Shown here one piece after another: positions 36,641-54,932 of a DNA stretch of 64,000 bases. The notes under the pieces are model-generated. The model was not told the DNA's origin. It was given only the letters and a program-made list of their open reading frames with translations, and did no database searches. A program made the translations under genes and the position numbers. The DNA is from Tetraselmis striata. Its lineage: Eukaryota > Chlorophyta > Chlorodendrophyceae > Chlorodendrales > Chlorodendraceae. The first letter of the stretch is position 1, and every line of letters begins with the position of its first letter. The stretch spans positions 62,001 through 126,000 of the forward strand of contig VCJN01003488.1 of NCBI GenBank assembly GCA_006384855.1, read 5' to 3'.

Positions 36641-36750
36641 ACTGCGCCCCCGGCATGTTCTTCCACACCCCTTCTCGCAATTCCCCATATATTTGCCATC
36701 ATTTCTCAATAGGTTTCGTCGCAGAAACCCGGAAGGAAGCGGGGTGAATG
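36313..36750. repeat. Long foldback inverted repeat
   Basis: Left arm 36313-36490 and right arm 36565-36750 are inverted copies, nearly identical by eye over about 180 bp, around a ~74-bp loop. Both arms contain a TG/CA microsatellite of different length (about 36421-36449 left, 36611-36635 right). The outer tips read CATTCACCCCGCTTCCTTCC and its complement. It could be a foldback transposon, a MITE-like element or a local inverted duplication. Transcription would give a long hairpin RNA. Confidence 0.88.
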
Positions 36751-36754
36751 CTCG

Positions 36755-36955
36755 TATATATGTGTTCATATGTTCAATATATACATATATGCACATACGC
36801 TCATGTATACATATTGTGCATACATATATATATATATATATGTATATGGGTACATGAGTACATATATGTATTTATGCACATGTATATAAATACATATATA
36901 AAAACATGTACATGCCCATACATGTATATAGATATATGTATATGCGTGTAGTATT
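36755..36955. repeat. AT-rich ACATATATG-type simple repeat
   Basis: Degenerate tandem words such as ACATATATG, CATACATATA and GTATATG, immediately beside the foldback repeat. No coding signal. Confidence 0.7.
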
Positions 36956-37091
36956 CAATCGCTGGATATTTGCCCATGGAGCACGCCCTTCCTCGTGGGC
37001 CTCCGCCCTACTCAGGGGATCCACTAGTCATCCCATCTCAGCGGCGTTACTGCTTGCACCCGTGCTCCTCGGCACCCCCCACCCCCCTCTT

Positions 37092-38548
37092 TCACTTCAC
37101 ACCCAAGAACCACAGCCGACGATGTGCGCGAACTGGACCTGCCGTCATCAGGGCGTCCAGCGGGGGCTTGAATTCGAAACCGTATTTGAGTACATATACA
37201 CCACATACATACAGACAGACAGACAGACGCAGACGCAGGATACATACAGACGCAGCGTACTCAACTTACTAAGATTTGAACAACACCGCGCGTTAGGTCT
37301 ACTCAAATGACAGTGCGTGAGGCAGGGGGGGGGGCGGGGGGGGGGCAGCGCACCCCAGATCTCCTGGTGGCAGGCGTCTATGCCATGCGTGTAGCTGTAG
37401 CGCGCGTCTCCGTGCAGGAGCAGCAGGTCGCCCGGCTCCAGCAGCACCTGGTGCTCCTCGCCCTGCGCGCTGTCGTGCGTGTCGCCTGGCGCCGGCGCGT
37501 CGCGGAATCGCATGATGCAGGTGGACATGAGCGAGATGTTGGCTATCCCGTCCTGCGGTCAGGGGGTGGGGGATTCAGCGCTGCAGATGCTCTGCTGCCC
37601 GGGGAGATTCCCTCCTCACCGAGCAGCAGGGAGTCTATAGTGGCGGATGCGGGCGTTCTCACCTGGAAGCGCGCCAGGTCCACATGGGGCGTAATGCCCT
37701 GCCCCGGCTGGTACAGGTTGACGATCAGCTGGTTGAACAGCGGCTGTCGGGCCGCCAGCGCCGGGGGCCACAGCGCTGACGCTTCGGCCGCCAGGCGCGC
37801 CAGCAGCGGCGTCAGCCAGCCTGGGAGTTGCCCGAACACCATGGCCTGCGCACCGTGTCAGATGATAAGGAGAAACACCGCTAGGGGGCATGTTAAGTGA
37901 GCACTTCAGTGCCTGCGCGCACCACCCCTTTGGCTTTACAGCTGCTAGTCGCGGTACCTTCCCCCCACCCCCCCAGTCGACTCAAGAAAGGCGATCAATA
38001 GAGCCTGGGCATGGGCCTGCCTGGTTGTGCTTGCCGGGGTCGACCAGCCAGCCGGCGTGCTCCGCGAAGTGCAGCACCGCGCCCTGGTCCGCGCCCGACA
38101 GCCATCCCTTCACCTGCGCGCACCGGCGGAAGGCGTCGCTGCTAAGCCCCACGCAAAGCCACGCCGCCGGGTGGTGGGACAATGAAGCGCGGCGCTGGGC
38201 AGTGTGAAAGGTGCGGTTTGTTTTGAGGGCCCGCTGCTGCTGCTGCTGCTGGGTCGGCGAGCGGTAGAGGGTGGAGGCCGCGACTCGTCGGCTCGGAGCG
38301 GGCAGGCACGACATAATACCCACCTGATGCAGACCACGAACGTGCCGATGGTGCAACGTCTTGGCGATGTGGGGCTCGGCCGCCCCCTGACATCCTGCGC
38401 TATCCTCCTGCTCTGCCCCCTCGTCCGCTGCCACCTCGCTGTCGCTCCCCAACGGCGATGGCGACGGCGAGGTGCAGCCGAACGCCATCTCCAGCAGCTC
38501 GCCGCGAGACCGGCCCTCGACGTCGACTTCCGGCAGCGAGTGCTGCAT
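37092..38548 (-). CDS. AlkB-family Fe(II)/2-oxoglutarate dioxygenase, 5 exons (last exon tentative)
   Basis: Predicted oxidative demethylase of nucleic acids or proteins. Minus-strand exons: 38548-38324, 38113-38021, 37845-37663, 37552-37354, and a tentative last exon 37138-37092; frame closes at 248 residues. The N-terminal exon is acidic and Ser-rich. The core contains 'NQAMVFGQLPGWL' across exons 2-3, then 'NQLIVNLYQPGQGITPHVDL' with the HxD iron ligands. 'LLEPGDLLLLHGDARY' follows, with 'YTHGI' holding the distal His. The family's closing Arg-rich strand (R-x-S-x-T-x-R) is not evident: the tentative last exon gives 'RAHRRLWFLGVK'. The true last exon may be elsewhere or lost near the foldback repeat. 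Intron 2 appears to be GC-AG (CAG|GCAGGC after 38021). The start Met at 38548 is the most downstream compatible one; the frame is open further upstream. The gene lies tail-to-tail with the membrane-protein gene. Confidence 0.82.
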
Positions 38549-39639
38549 CTTCACGGTGTCCAGCGACTGATAGACTACCAACACGGACAAGCCGCCACGG
38601 GGTAGGTGACTGAGTGGGTTTCCACGCAGTCTAGGGGGTACCACTACCAGGTAGCCGCGGGTACCCCGAGTGCCTTGATGATGGTTTCGGAGGAACGAGT
38701 AGCGACTACGGGTACCACCCCGGTTGTACCAGGGCCAGTTCGGGCACTCATCAGTGGCAGACCGAACCCGTTCCAAGTTGTGTAAAGTTTTGCCAAAGTT
38801 TTTGCAGGCTTTTTACACTGTTTTACACGGACAAGGGTAGAGCCGATATATATTGGCAGGAAGGTTAAGTGAAAGCGTGGAGGGAAAACGGGCTCAGGGG
38901 GGCGCTGTGTGTGACACAGCGAAAGTGGAAGATGGCAGGCTCAGCTGTTACGGCTGCTTTTTATTTCTACTCGTGCTTCACACGAACGGGCGCAGCGACG
39001 GGTGAACTAGTAACCCATTCATTGCCCTCAATAAAGGCTATTTAGGCATTGCATCTAGATGGTACTGATGGCATGCGAATCAAGGGCCCGGTGGCCCGGG
39101 AGGGAGAAAGCTCAACGAGCTCTGGCAATTAATTCTTACAGTTTCAGACACGGGATTACACCCCGTGGTTTGCGCATCTCCTGTAATAGCTCATTTATAA
39201 ATCGCATGCTATATTTGGTATGGTTTGCCAAGCGTTTAATTGGATGCTTTCCAAGAAACAAATGTGGTGAGATGATCAGGAATACTCGTGACATCATGTA
39301 GTAGGAATATACGGGTTAAGGTCAGGGAGAGGGGGGGCCGTCGGCAGGAATGGGCCGGGCTTGTAGCTGGGCAGTGGGACTCAGATGATGCTCATTGCGA
39401 GCATCGACCTCTTGATGCCGCCAATAATATAGCAGAACGGTAGCCGGAAAAGTGATTAAGAAAGGAGGAAACCCCGTAAAATAGTTTCAAGTTGAGTCTG
39501 ATTCTGACGGTGATGAGCGAACGAAGAGAGCGATAGACTGACGAACCAAGTGTAGCGCCATGTCACGAAGGGGGCACCGGGAAGGGCCGCATTGGTGCGG
39601 AGTATTGTTGTTGAACTCGGAAATAGCGAAGGGGCGCGA
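38549..39639. other. Intergenic, no gene supported
   Basis: Probable 5' flank of the minus-strand AlkB-like gene. An unassigned 80-codon plus frame (39061-39301) has no recognised motif. Confidence 0.4.
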
Positions 39640-39960
39640 TGTTACCGAAGAACAACCACGCGCGAGGTGAAGGGAGGACACCGATGACAAGGGATGTAGT
39701 TCAGCATGACGTCGAAGTTACTTCTTGGCCCAGCCGCCCCGCCTGGTGGCAAACGTGGGACAGTGGAACTCCGATGGCGTTGGTAGCAGAGGCTGCACCC
39801 TTGCGAAGGCTGTGAGAGTTCCAGGAAGTATCTTGGCAGTGAGGGAGCAGCTGGATGGAGAGTAGGTCGAGGATCCGTTGTATCAACTCGTCCGAGCCGA
39901 CCGCTTCCTGTAGACGGGACCGGAGTGAAGCAGCCCATGGGGCGACAGCTGTTTCGGGCT
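39640..39960 (-). pseudogene. Tyrosine recombinase C-terminal relic
   Basis: Two overlapping minus-strand frames together give a recombinase tail. One (39701-39886) contains 'HSLRKGAASATNAIGVPLSH', matching the H-x-x-R box with the following Ala-rich helix of tyrosine recombinases in DIRS/Ngaro/Crypton elements. The other frame continues with 'FDVMLNYIP', whose Tyr fits the catalytic nucleophile position. One frameshift is needed between them, so it is dead. No repeats bounding an element were found. It may be what remains of a full-length relative of the retroelement at 25.96 kb, or of an unrelated recombinase element. Confidence 0.6.
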
Positions 39961-40059
39961 CGTCAATACGTAAATATGACGCTTGACCGACGGAGTAACA
40001 TGAGGTCGGTTCATTTCAGCAAAGTAGTCGGCTGCGGCGGTTAGGAGATATCCTAGAGG

Positions 40060-40256
40060 TCATGAGCTTGGTGGCGGCTCGAGAGCGTGCTCGCTGTCTC
40101 ATCATACGGCGTAGATTCGTCCGCTGTCCCGTTGCCGAAGCTGCACAGCACGTCCGTGGATCACCCTCGCACACACGTGCAAGCGTGCCCCGGATCCTAA
40201 ACCGTGCGCGCATCACTCATCCATCCCGCCTCGTGCGGGATGCGGGCCGCTTTTAG
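40060..40256 (+). pseudogene. Unassigned fragment sharing 'AARERxRCLIxRRR'
   Basis: The frame beginning at 40062 shares the segment 'AARERARCLIIRRRF' with a minus-strand frame near 25136-25185. Differences between the two DNA segments fall mostly at synonymous positions. That suggests a once-coding protein segment. The basic, Arg-rich helix resembles N-terminal regions of PIF/Harbinger-type proteins, but this is a guess. Confidence 0.25.
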
Positions 40257-42035
40257 GACGACCCCTAATTGTGTGACGTGATGTTGCGACGACCCCCAAT
40301 TGTGTTGATCTTCTGGTGCTGCTTTCAGCTGTGGATTTCTTACTGGCCTTTTTGCAACTCACGCCTGTACTTGTACATGTACCCGTACCTGACGATGGCG
40401 CGTGCGCGGGCCATGCGCCATGTTACCATGTTGCGCGCGCATGCCGCGCGACCTAACCCGAGGTACGTGTAACACACATTTGGTGGCTGCGCGGTCGTAC
40501 TTAGTGCGCCACGCGCGTCGCCACCACGTACAATATATGAACGGGTACTGCAAGTCGAGTCAAATGCGGTAGTGCCAAGTACTTGTGATGACAAAATAAG
40601 TGGGAAGTAAGCTCGATTAAGCGGGCATTAAACGCCGTACGAAGAAGCTAGGGGAATACAACTAGGGTACTCGTAAAGTAAAAATGAGTACGAATATAGT
40701 AAAAGTATCGCATTAAGCGCGGTTAAGCGGACTCCGTTTCGACGAGTGCAGCGCCGGTTGTCGCGGTCCGCTGGCCAGCCACGGCCGCCATCTCGCCCGC
40801 TTAAACTGTCCTCGGTAGGGGCCCGGGGGGAGATGGCATGCATGGGAATCGGACGGCGGGTATCAGCCCCTGCCCCCCCCCCCCCCCCCCCCCGCCGCCC
40901 GGTCCGATATGAGTGTCGTTGCTCCGCCACCGGCAGGCCAATCATGCACGCTTTCGCGCCGCTTGTCGCCGCAGCGCGCCTTGTGTGGTAGCCGCCCGTC
41001 CAGGTCGGACCGTCCCGGCCGACAGCGGCGGACTCCTACTCCCGCTGACTGGCCGCGACTCCTATAGGGCACTTCGGCTCATGTCGCATGGCTCCCGGGT
41101 CGTTACCACGCCCGGCCTCTCCGCCCCCAAACGCCCTCCCCGCCTTAAAGCGCCGGACTTTTGTCTCCTCGCCGCTCGCCGCCCTCGCCGGTCCACACAA
41201 GGCGGCTAAGGGTTCCTAGGTGTTCCGAACGGGTCGGCCGCAGGGCGCCGCCGAACATGCCATCGCAATAAGCCAGGTACCTCGGAGCACATGGAACGCA
41301 TACGGGTGGGGGGAGGGGGTACGCCGGATCTTCGGCATCATGTCGGTGCCGTCGCGAATCGTACCAAGGAACACTATTTCATGTCCAAACAGCCCTCGCG
41401 AGTAGGCTGCCCCCAGCTGGGTCCTTCAACCCCCTCCCCACCCGTAGGCGGATCTCGGAGAGGTCGACGCCGTAGGCCGGAATAGTACAAGAATCATTTT
41501 CAACAACCCCCCGGAAAGGGCTGCTTTTGCCTGGCGGCGCCAGCATGCGCTACTGGGACTCACAGCGAGCACTATCTGAAAACCCCCGCCCCGTAGGGCT
41601 CCCTGGTCGTCGCGAGATCCGAGGACCCGTGAGAACCGGCAAATCCGCTCAGTCCTCTACCCCCCAAGTACCGCACCCCGCCGGTTCCGGAACCTAGGGG
41701 TTACGTGCGCCCACCGCGTGTAAACATAACAGTCCATGAGACGTGTCTGTGTGCGTGCTTGCCCGGAGCAAGATGATGGTGGAACAGCTGCCCGAACCCA
41801 GCTGGAGGGACAAAAGAAGTGACGAGAGCAGCAGCGCGGGCCTGAGCCTAGGCGCGGCAGGGCGCGCTGCGTGCCGCCAATAGTGATAATGCTAGCGCTG
41901 TAATGCTGCGATGATTGGATTGCTGTTTTTAAAGTTTCGTATCGGAGCGCGGCACTCGCGATATAGTCACCAGTCATCAGTCATCTGAAACAGTCTTCAT
42001 GGCTCATGTAATGCGTCCAACTCCGGACCAGCATG
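40257..42035. other. Repeat-rich region without a recognisable gene
   Basis: Contains part of a dispersed repeat (about 40600-40745, related in inverted orientation to 54640-54790) and a C tract (about 40874-40893). The remainder shows short frames without motifs. Possibly the remains of the 3' end of the adjacent copia element, but no LTR could be defined. Confidence 0.35.
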
Positions 42036-43600
42036 TCATAGTGTATACTCCAATATAGACCCTCTCGAGGATACACCGGGCTCCGAGGAATCCGTGTGTC
42101 GTCGCTGAGTCCGGAGTGTGCTTGACAGGTCACCAGCGCATAGCCAGCCGACCGAGCGTGCTTCGCGAGGGTCACGCGGGGGAGGGGCTTGGTGATCATG
42201 TCTGCTGTGTCGAGGTCCGCCGTTATGTAGTGAACCCTGACTAGCCTCGAGCCCTCGACGTTTCACAAAATGCCAACGCACGTCGATGTGCTTCGTGCGC
42301 TCGCTGATGATGATGGCGTTAGTCGCACAGCTGATTGCCCCCCGATTGTCCTCGATCATCACAGGCGGTTGAACGTCGGAGTCAAGAATCTCCGAGACGA
42401 GCATTTTGAAGTAGATTAATGCCGTACTTGACATACATGTACATTACTTGACGTACATGTCCTGTGCCCATGCCACTACCTCGGCGTAAACGGTTGACTG
42501 TGCGATACCACCCCCCGGCTTCTGGAATCAGTGCCGACTTGTAGCTGCACGCACCGTAGTCACCGAGGTGGAAAACGACAAAGCCCGGGAACGACGTTGT
42601 AGGAGGTCGGATGCGAAGTCTACAGCGTCCGCACATCCCGCCATTCGCAGTTTGTCGGCTGACAGTTTCGCGCCGAGTGTGATGCCATAATGCACGGTGC
42701 CTTTGAGGCACCGAAACACTCGGTTCCGGGCTGTCATGTGCATGGTGCGAGGCTGCTTTTGCACGTGCTGCGTACACCATGATTCCCTGATCCCCGTGGT
42801 GATGTCTGGCTGAGTGCTGACGTACAACATGCAGCCGCATTAGATGCACGAAGCGGGAGCTTTTGTGTCGTCGAGCAGCGGAGGTTCGCTGATCGTGGCG
42901 GGGGAGTGCTTGCAGAAGTCCCGAACCATCGGGTACGTCCGCCGACTTGCAGTCCGACATGCCAAAACGATCGAGAATCTCGGTGATGTAGGATGTCTGG
43001 GAGAGCGTGACGTGATGGTTCGGTCGATTGTAGTCGACGGACATGCCGATGATAACTCACGGTTTGTCCTGTCGCTTTACCATGAAACGTGCGCTGAGAC
43101 ATGGCTCGAACTCGTCGAGTCAGGGGTCATCGTTGCCGGCGAAGGGCATTGTCGTCGACGTAGACGCCGAGTATCGCGAAGATGCCAGGTACGCGATACA
43201 CGAACACGCATAATATGGGTCGGCGCGACAGCGAGTCCAGCCTTTGCAGATGAGCCATTTGAACAGAAGATTTGCCCAGTATCGGCCGGACTTGCGAATA
43301 CCATAGAGGCATAGAGGCAGTTGAAGAGTCGATATACGTGATTGGTGCCGTCGTCGAAACCCTCGAGCTGACGCATGTATAGACGTACTTGTTGTCCGGG
43401 ATAGGACCGTCGTGTAGGCGGCCACAGCGTCGAGCTGTCGGAAGTTAAGTTGCATGGCCACGACGATGGTGAAGAACACCCGCCTGCTAAAAATGCGGAT
43501 GATTGGTGCGTAGGTCTGATTCTCTGTGCCCCCGTGTCTTCGTTTCAGCATCGGAAACACACTACAGACGCAGGCGGACACGACTCAGCGGAGCCGCCCT
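42036..43600 (-). pseudogene. Ty1/copia retrotransposon pol relic (RT and RNase H)
   Basis: Read on the minus strand from 43600 downwards. 'TYAPIIRIFSRRVFFTIV' then 'QLNFRQLDAVAAY' correspond to the start of copia RT. 'QLEGFDDGTNHVYRLFNCLY' follows, then 'YGIRKSGRYWANLLFKWL'. The catalytic YVDD box sits in 'FAILGVYVDDNAL' (about 43150). Then come 'RPNHHVTLSQTSYITEILDR', 'MLYVSTQPDITTGIRE' and RNase H ending 'EDNRGAISCATNAI' with 'ERTKHIDVRWHFVK'. Each stretch is in a different frame, so several frameshifts and stops separate them. Gag, protease and integrase are absent and no LTR pair was found. It is a 5'-truncated, inactive relic. Confidence 0.85.
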
Positions 43601-44267
43601 TATTGCTTACGGGTCGAACGAAATTAACACTGCCGCTGCAGGAACGCCATCATTCTGGAGACACTAATCGATGATGACACGACGTACTAGACAAGGAGTC
43701 AACATGTACAATAGTAGTAGAGTGAGGGTATAGGATATAGAACGCCGTAGAAGCACCAAATGTGAGGGAATATGCGCGAGGTGGTGAGAGGCAGTGCTAT
43801 TTCACTGTGGTGATGGTGAAGTATGATCTGATTACAGGCCGACAGGCGCCGTGCCTGATATATTAGGCGGCGCGATGTGGCCGACAGGGCGCGGGGGCAG
43901 CCCGTCATCTGGCGGGCGCGCGCTACGCGCCTACGATGCTATGGTGATTAGAGTTAGTGAGGGTATAGGATATATCCTCACAAGTAGACATATCTAATGT
44001 CGATATATTATTGGCGGCGGGGTCATCAACTCGTCGCTTATTCTTTAACACGTTCCAACCGGACTGCGGGATAGGGGATTACAAGACGCCTGGTTGAATA
44101 TTTTCACAATTGGCACCTTGGACACGTGATGATTATTCGTGGCAATTGTGAGGGCGCTTACAGCCCAGCTAGTCCACGCAATAGCTCGGGTTAAGAGGAG
44201 ACGCCACTAAAACGCTGCCCCAATTCACAGGCGCGACAACACTGTTGTGTCTGCAGACCACACATCA
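43601..44267. other. Intergenic with short direct repeats
   Basis: GTGAGGGTATAGGATATA occurs near 43721 and again near 43957, about 236 bp apart. It may be part of a decayed LTR of the neighbouring copia relic. No gene is seen. Confidence 0.35.
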
Positions 44268-52153
<7,886 letters not shown>

Positions 52154-52818
52154 CCCGCCGCGCCCGCCGGCCTGCCCTGTCCCGCCACTGCCGCCTCGAG
52201 GTGTCAGTCGTGACAGGCCCCGCCAAGCGCGCTCGAGCAGAAATTTGACGGCGGGCTTTGCCCGGCGGGCTTGGAGCCGAGAGCACCCGACCCTTTATCC
52301 GGCCTGCACGAGACACCAAGTGAGGGCGCGCGCCTGCGAGCGGCTGATCGGGCGGTGGCGCCGTGTGTCGGTCTCTCGCGGCTGCGTAGGTGCCTGGTAC
52401 GATGCTGGGACAGATGCGCACTGCTGGGGGTTGCTCCGTCACAACCGCCGTCGTCCCGCCCAGCACGTGCTCAGCCCTCCCGACAGGCTGCAGCAGGTCC
52501 TGCTGCGGACTGGGTTGGCGTGCAAGCGACCGGCACGCGCGCCATACGGCGCTATGGGCGGCGTTCTGAATCAGTGAATCTTGCTTGTAGCGCGCGCCCA
52601 CCGCTGCGATTCTTGTGCTGGCGTTTGACGGCGCCGTACCGGGGTATGAGATACAGTAGTAACTTTTTGGATACAGGGAGAGCGTCAAGAGAATGCACGG
52701 AAAGTACTGGGGAAGGAAAATGAGGCAGTCGTGAGGCGGGCGCGGACTCGTGATGTTTTTCTTCCCGCCCCCCGGAAAAAAAGGACTGGCAACAGTGAAA
52801 CCCTTGCAGAGTCTCTAC
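52154..52818. other. Promoter side of copy 1, and a short repeat
   Basis: The 5' flank of the minus-strand receptor kinase. About 35-55 bp upstream of the start (plus 52190-52206) lies ACTGACACCTCGAG on the sense strand, also present upstream of copy 2. A ~60-bp repeat at about 52757-52818 (containing GGACTGGCAACAGTGAAACC) recurs at 55440-55500. No gene supported. Confidence 0.5.
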
Positions 52819-53296
52819 CAGGGTTGTGGCGAACTCACTTTGGCCGAGTTCGGTTCGGACCGAACTGAATTTAGGGAGTTCGACCGAATACAGTTCAGAC
52901 TGAACTGAACCGCAGTTCGGACTGAACCGAACAACTGAACTGTCCGAACTGCCCGAACCGAACTGAGTATAGTCTGAACTGCCACCGAACTGGCGCTCTA
53001 CTGCCACCGAACTGCGGTATGAATATGCATAGAACTAGCTGGTGCAATGGCTACCATGCAGTGGCAACATGTTGTAGGCAAAAGTTTGTAATGGAAATGA
53101 AAATATTGCAGGTGTTGGTGTCTACGCCCCTTGCCCTCCCGGCCTGACGGCCAATCAGCTAGGTCATCTATATACGGCGCATCGATCATATGTTCAAGCG
53201 CGCGGTGTCGTTGGATGCCTCCTGCCACTCCTCCACAACTTAATGCTGCAGGGTGAGCTGCTCATCGAGTGCCTTGCCCTCATTGTCAGGCATCCC

Positions 53297-53575
53297 CTAA
53301 TCGTTGCATGCTGCCGCCGTAGTGATGGAACTTGCCTCCTGCGCAGGCGAAAGTATCTTCAGATTGCCGGAGATGGCGTTGTTGAACGTGCTCTCGCCGT
53401 ATTGTTGCAGCAATATGTCATGGATCTCAGCGGCGGCATCCACGTTCTTGGTAATGAAGACTTGTAGTGTGGCCGTAATCTCCAATCCCATTTTGTCACG
53501 CATGCTCTGGGTAACCCGACCTGCTATAAAGAGAAAACACGCTCGCACTCTATTTGGCTAGCTAGAATGCAGAGC
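53297..53575 (-). pseudogene. hAT transposase dimerisation-domain relic
   Basis: On the minus strand, 'CERVFSL' is followed one frame over by 'AGRVTQSMRDKMGLE', together reconstituting the ERxFSxAG segment of the hAT C-terminal dimerisation domain. It then continues 'ITATLQVFITKN'. The frame change sits near 53540-53550 in a TTTATAGC stretch. Confidence 0.62.
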
Positions 53576-53612
53576 ATATAATACGGGCAAGCTCAGATAC
53601 TACAGGGTACTG

Positions 53613-54251
53613 TCAAGCGTGGGCATGCCACCAGTCCATCGTACTGACACATGTGGCAAAGCCACCGTTCTCCCTGACCGTATGTGCCGAACTGACATAC
53701 CGGGCCCACTCGTCATCCAAGACTACTTGCTCCCTGTGGCTCTCCTCCCTCCTCTGGGTGATTCCCCAATTATCCTGCCAATTGCGCTGTGCCATATCGA
53801 CGCGGTGATCAAAAGCATTGTCGCTAGTGGGCGCCGCGTCGGCCGCCGATCTAGTGTGTTGTTGGTTGTTCGAATCATTGGGTTGTTGAGGCTCGGTTTC
53901 GGGTAGCTGCCTTCGGGCATGCGAAGCGGCGGTGCTAGGCGGGGGGCGCCGCCGCATTGCAAGGGGAGTAACGTCTGCGGTTGCCTGCGCGCCGGCATCG
54001 TCGCTGGCGGCATGCAACTCCTCCTCCACGACGGCGTCCTCCTCGACCCTCGACTCGACTACGTCGTCCATTACCTCATCGCCGCGTTCATGATGAGTAT
54101 TGATGAGCGGCGACTCCATATCAAGTTGACAGTGGACCTGGTTCAGGTTTGAGTGTGGAAGTGTTGTGTGCTGAACAGCTGGATGGCGGCTGGTGCACCT
54201 TATCTGGAGGGGTTCTGGGGCGTGCGCGGCAAATTTCTCACCGTAGAACAC
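53613..54251 (-). CDS. 212-codon minus ORF inside hAT element
   Basis: An open frame with an acidic N-terminal half ('DEVMDDVVESRVEEDAVVEE') and a Gln/Asn/Arg-rich C-terminal half. It lies upstream of the transposase tail on the same strand and may be another part of the transposon protein. No zinc-finger (BED) or catalytic motif is visible. It overlaps the left arm of the inverted repeat at its 5' end, so its start is doubtful. Confidence 0.35.
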   Translation of the reverse strand: MFYGEKFAAHAPEPLQIRCTSRHPAVQHTTLPHSNLNQVHCQLDMESPLINTHHERGDEVMDDVVESRVEEDAVVEEELHAASDDAGAQATADVTPLAMRRRPPPSTAASHARRQLPETEPQQPNDSNNQQHTRSAADAAPTSDNAFDHRVDMAQRNWQDNWGITQRREESHREQVVLDDEWARYVSSAHTVRENGGFATCVSTMDWWHAHA

Positions 54252-54640
54252 CTTATCTCCATGTACGGACGCTGCGGTACCTAGTTGGGATCACATCTGT
54301 AGTTGAGTTACGGTGCTGTGGTTCGGAGCCCCTTAGTTCGGCGGTTCAGTTCGGTTTCGGCCCGAACTCCCGAACCACCCCGAATTGAACTGACTTCGGC
54401 ACAACCTTGGTCTCCGAAACCGAACTGAACCGAACTGAAACCGAACTGAACTGCCTCGAAAACCGCGCGAACTAGGGGGCTCCGAACTACACCGTAACTC
54501 AACTACAGATGTGACCCCAACGAATTACCGCAGCGTCCTTACATATGGAGATAAGGTTCTACGGTGAGAAACTTGCCGCGCACGCCCAATAACCCCCCCA
54601 GATAAGGTGCACCAATCGCCATCCAGGTGTTCACACGTCG
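54170..54640. repeat. Inverted duplication at the right end of the hAT element
   Basis: A left arm of about 54170-54360 and a right arm of about 54416-54640 are inverted copies with scattered mismatches. They share words such as CTCACCGTAGAAC, ACATCTGTAGTTGAGTTACG and TTCGGAGCCCC. They flank a ~55-bp spacer that contains the right terminal repeat. This suggests a second, inverted partial copy or a foldback rearrangement. Confidence 0.75.
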
Positions 54641-54790
54641 AAACGGGGTCCGCTTAACCGCGCTTAATACGGTACTTCTAGTGCCGGTCTTTTAATTGAC
54701 GGTCTTCTATGTGACGTAGTATATCTTATCTTCTACTGTATTCGTACTCATTTTTGCTTAATCGAGTACTGTATTTCGTATACCTTGACG
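54640..54790. repeat. Dispersed repeat copy, inverted relative to ~40.6-40.75 kb
   Basis: The complement of this segment shares 'GAGTACGAATA', 'ATTAAGCGCGGTTAAGCGGA' and 'CCCCGTTTCGACG'-like sequence with 40600-40745 in the same order, with an internal length difference. Confidence 0.6.
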
Positions 54791-54932
54791 ACTACTTCCG
54801 CTTTACGTGAGCTTATCCGCGCGTATCCGCGCTTGTCCATGCCTGCCACGAGTAACGGTACCTGCACCGAGGTGTCGGCGCCACAGCGGTACCCGTACGT
54901 GAAATGGTACGTGATGCACCTCCCGCCGGCCG

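Larger units (their letters stand above)
52819..54409 (-). mobile_element. Decayed hAT transposon
   Basis: Imperfect terminal inverted repeats: CAGGGTTGTGGCGAACTCAC at 52819-52838 and, inverted at 54391-54409, CAAGGTTGTGCCGAAGTCA. Flanking 8-mers are GTCTCTAC (52811-52818) and GTCTCCGA (54410-54417), a worn 8-bp target duplication matching at 5 of 8. Both ends are dense in GTTCGGTTCAG-type words, as in hAT subterminal regions. The inside has a transposase relic on the minus strand. An empty version of the target repeat exists at about 55464-55500. Confidence 0.6.

Noticed and set aside
36579..36857. Plus frame rich in Thr-His and Tyr-Ile
   Set aside because: Made of the foldback arm, its AC repeat and the AT-rich simple repeat; no coding evidence.
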